Positions 6,949 through 7,508 of a DNA stretch of 7,508 bases are shown here, in pieces. The notes under the pieces are model-generated. The model made no database searches. It had not been told where the DNA came from and saw only the letters and a program-made list of their open reading frames with translations. Source of the stretch: SZUA-181 sp964601765 (GTDB lineage: Bacteria; Pseudomonadota; Zetaproteobacteria; Mariprofundales; Mariprofundaceae). Both the position numbers and the translations under genes were made by a program. The DNA lies in the NCBI GenBank assembly GCA_964601765.1, contig CAZROR010000082.1, forward strand, positions 1 through 7,508, given 5' to 3'. How positions within the stretch are numbered: the first letter of the stretch is position 1; the number at the start of each line of letters is the position of its first letter.

Positions 6949-7440
6949 TCAATCCCGAAAATTTGTGAAGCTAAGCGGCCGGTCGGCGTCCATGCCGCGG
7001 ATCAGGGCCATAATGGCCTGAAGGTCATCGCGCTTTTTCCCGGATACTCGCACCTGATCACCCAGAATGGCTGCCTGCACCTTTATCTTCTCCTGTTTGA
7101 TGACCTTGACAATTTTTTTGGCCAGCTCCGTACTCACACCCTGCCGGATGCCGATATGCTGGCGGCGCAGGCCGCCACTTGCATCTTCCACCGTACCATA
7201 ATCCAGGCATTTGGGGTCCAGCCGCCGTTTCACGAGCTTGCCACGCAGGATTTCCATGACCGTGTTCAGCCGATAATCATCGTCGCCGATCACGGTGATG
7301 GCGCACTGCTCCTTGTTCAGTTCAATGCTGGCCTGGCTTCCCTTGAAATCGTAGCGCGTCGCAATTTCCTTGCGCACCTGATTCACGGCGTTGTCGATTT
7401 CCTGCATGTCGGTTTCACAAACAACATCAAAGCTGGGCAT
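6949..7440 (-). CDS. yajQ: YajQ family nucleotide-binding protein
   Basis: YajQ is a small cytoplasmic protein made of two ferredoxin-like halves that binds nucleotides. Family members have been reported to bind cyclic di-GMP and act in gene control (Xanthomonas), and one was linked to phage phi6 transcription in Pseudomonas; its role in most bacteria is unclear. The product is 163 residues, the same as E. coli YajQ. It begins MPSFDVV, contains the KIVKVIKQEKIKVQA and VRVSGKKRDDLQA motifs in the second half (about 108-142), and ends FTNFRD, all family hallmarks. An in-frame start 12 codons earlier is possible, but the ATG at 7440 follows a near-ideal GGAGGTGA and gives the family's standard N-terminus. 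It stands 101 bases upstream of dapA; whether they share a transcript is open. Confidence 0.96.
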   Translation of the reverse strand: MPSFDVVCETDMQEIDNAVNQVRKEIATRYDFKGSQASIELNKEQCAITVIGDDDYRLNTVMEILRGKLVKRRLDPKCLDYGTVEDASGGLRRQHIGIRQGVSTELAKKIVKVIKQEKIKVQAAILGDQVRVSGKKRDDLQAIMALIRGMDADRPLSFTNFRD

Positions 7441-7442
7441 GG

Positions 7443-7450
7443 TCACCTCC
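7443..7450 (-). promoter_or_regulatory. Strong ribosome binding site that sets the yajQ start
   Basis: GGAGGTGA (7450-7443) is an exact match to the 16S rRNA anti-Shine-Dalgarno sequence, but it ends only two bases before the ATG at 7440 (GGAGG itself is five bases away). It favours this start over the upstream in-frame one. I see no convincing promoter in the remaining 58 bases to the window edge. Confidence 0.75.
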
Positions 7451-7508
7451 TGCAAGTGATATGCAGCATGATGCAACGGGCCTTGTTCGCCTGTCCAGCC
7501 GCCACGTT

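Noticed and set aside
7441..7476. Upstream in-frame start extending YajQ by 12 residues
   Set aside because: The extension (MHHAAYHLQEVT) is translated from the ribosome binding site itself; family length and N-terminus fit the downstream ATG.

Overview
The window is a compact run of six complete genes, all on the minus strand, so transcription reads from the right end toward the left. The order along transcription is yajQ, dapA, a membrane-anchored sensor histidine kinase, a sigma54-activator response regulator, a small secreted protein, and clpB. Moderately high GC, very short gaps, strong GGAGG-type ribosome binding sites, a 163-residue YajQ that starts and ends like the E. coli protein, a sigma32-type heat-shock promoter before clpB, and a sigma54-dependent regulator all suggest a proteobacterium, most likely a gammaproteobacterium. 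The exact lineage cannot be told from sequence reading alone. I see no tRNA, rRNA, CRISPR array, insertion sequence or phage gene.

Right end (about 6850-7508): yajQ, then a gap of about 100 bases holding a weak inverted repeat and a possible -10 box for dapA. Centre (2802-6847): dapA is followed after only 25 bases by the histidine kinase gene. That gene overlaps the response regulator gene by 13 bases, and the regulator overlaps the small secreted-protein gene by 4 bases. These four genes therefore look like one transcription unit, with the two-component system and the secreted protein translationally linked. Left end (1-2801): a recognisable heat-shock promoter sits between the secreted-protein gene and clpB. 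clpB encodes the full-length disaggregase and is followed by two hairpin-forming sequences that may end transcription.

yajQ, dapA and clpB are ordinary housekeeping genes. The noteworthy part is the three-gene module between dapA and clpB. The kinase has an HDLKN phosphorylation box and a GAF-like region, and the regulator has an LPPEPD-type receiver signature. Both resemble the PrsK/PrsR pair tied to PEP-CTERM/exopolysaccharide systems, but the kinase has only two membrane segments and no PEP-CTERM gene is in view. The third gene encodes a roughly 106-residue exported protein of unknown family. A periplasmic partner of, or output from, the kinase/regulator pair is a reasonable but unproven idea.
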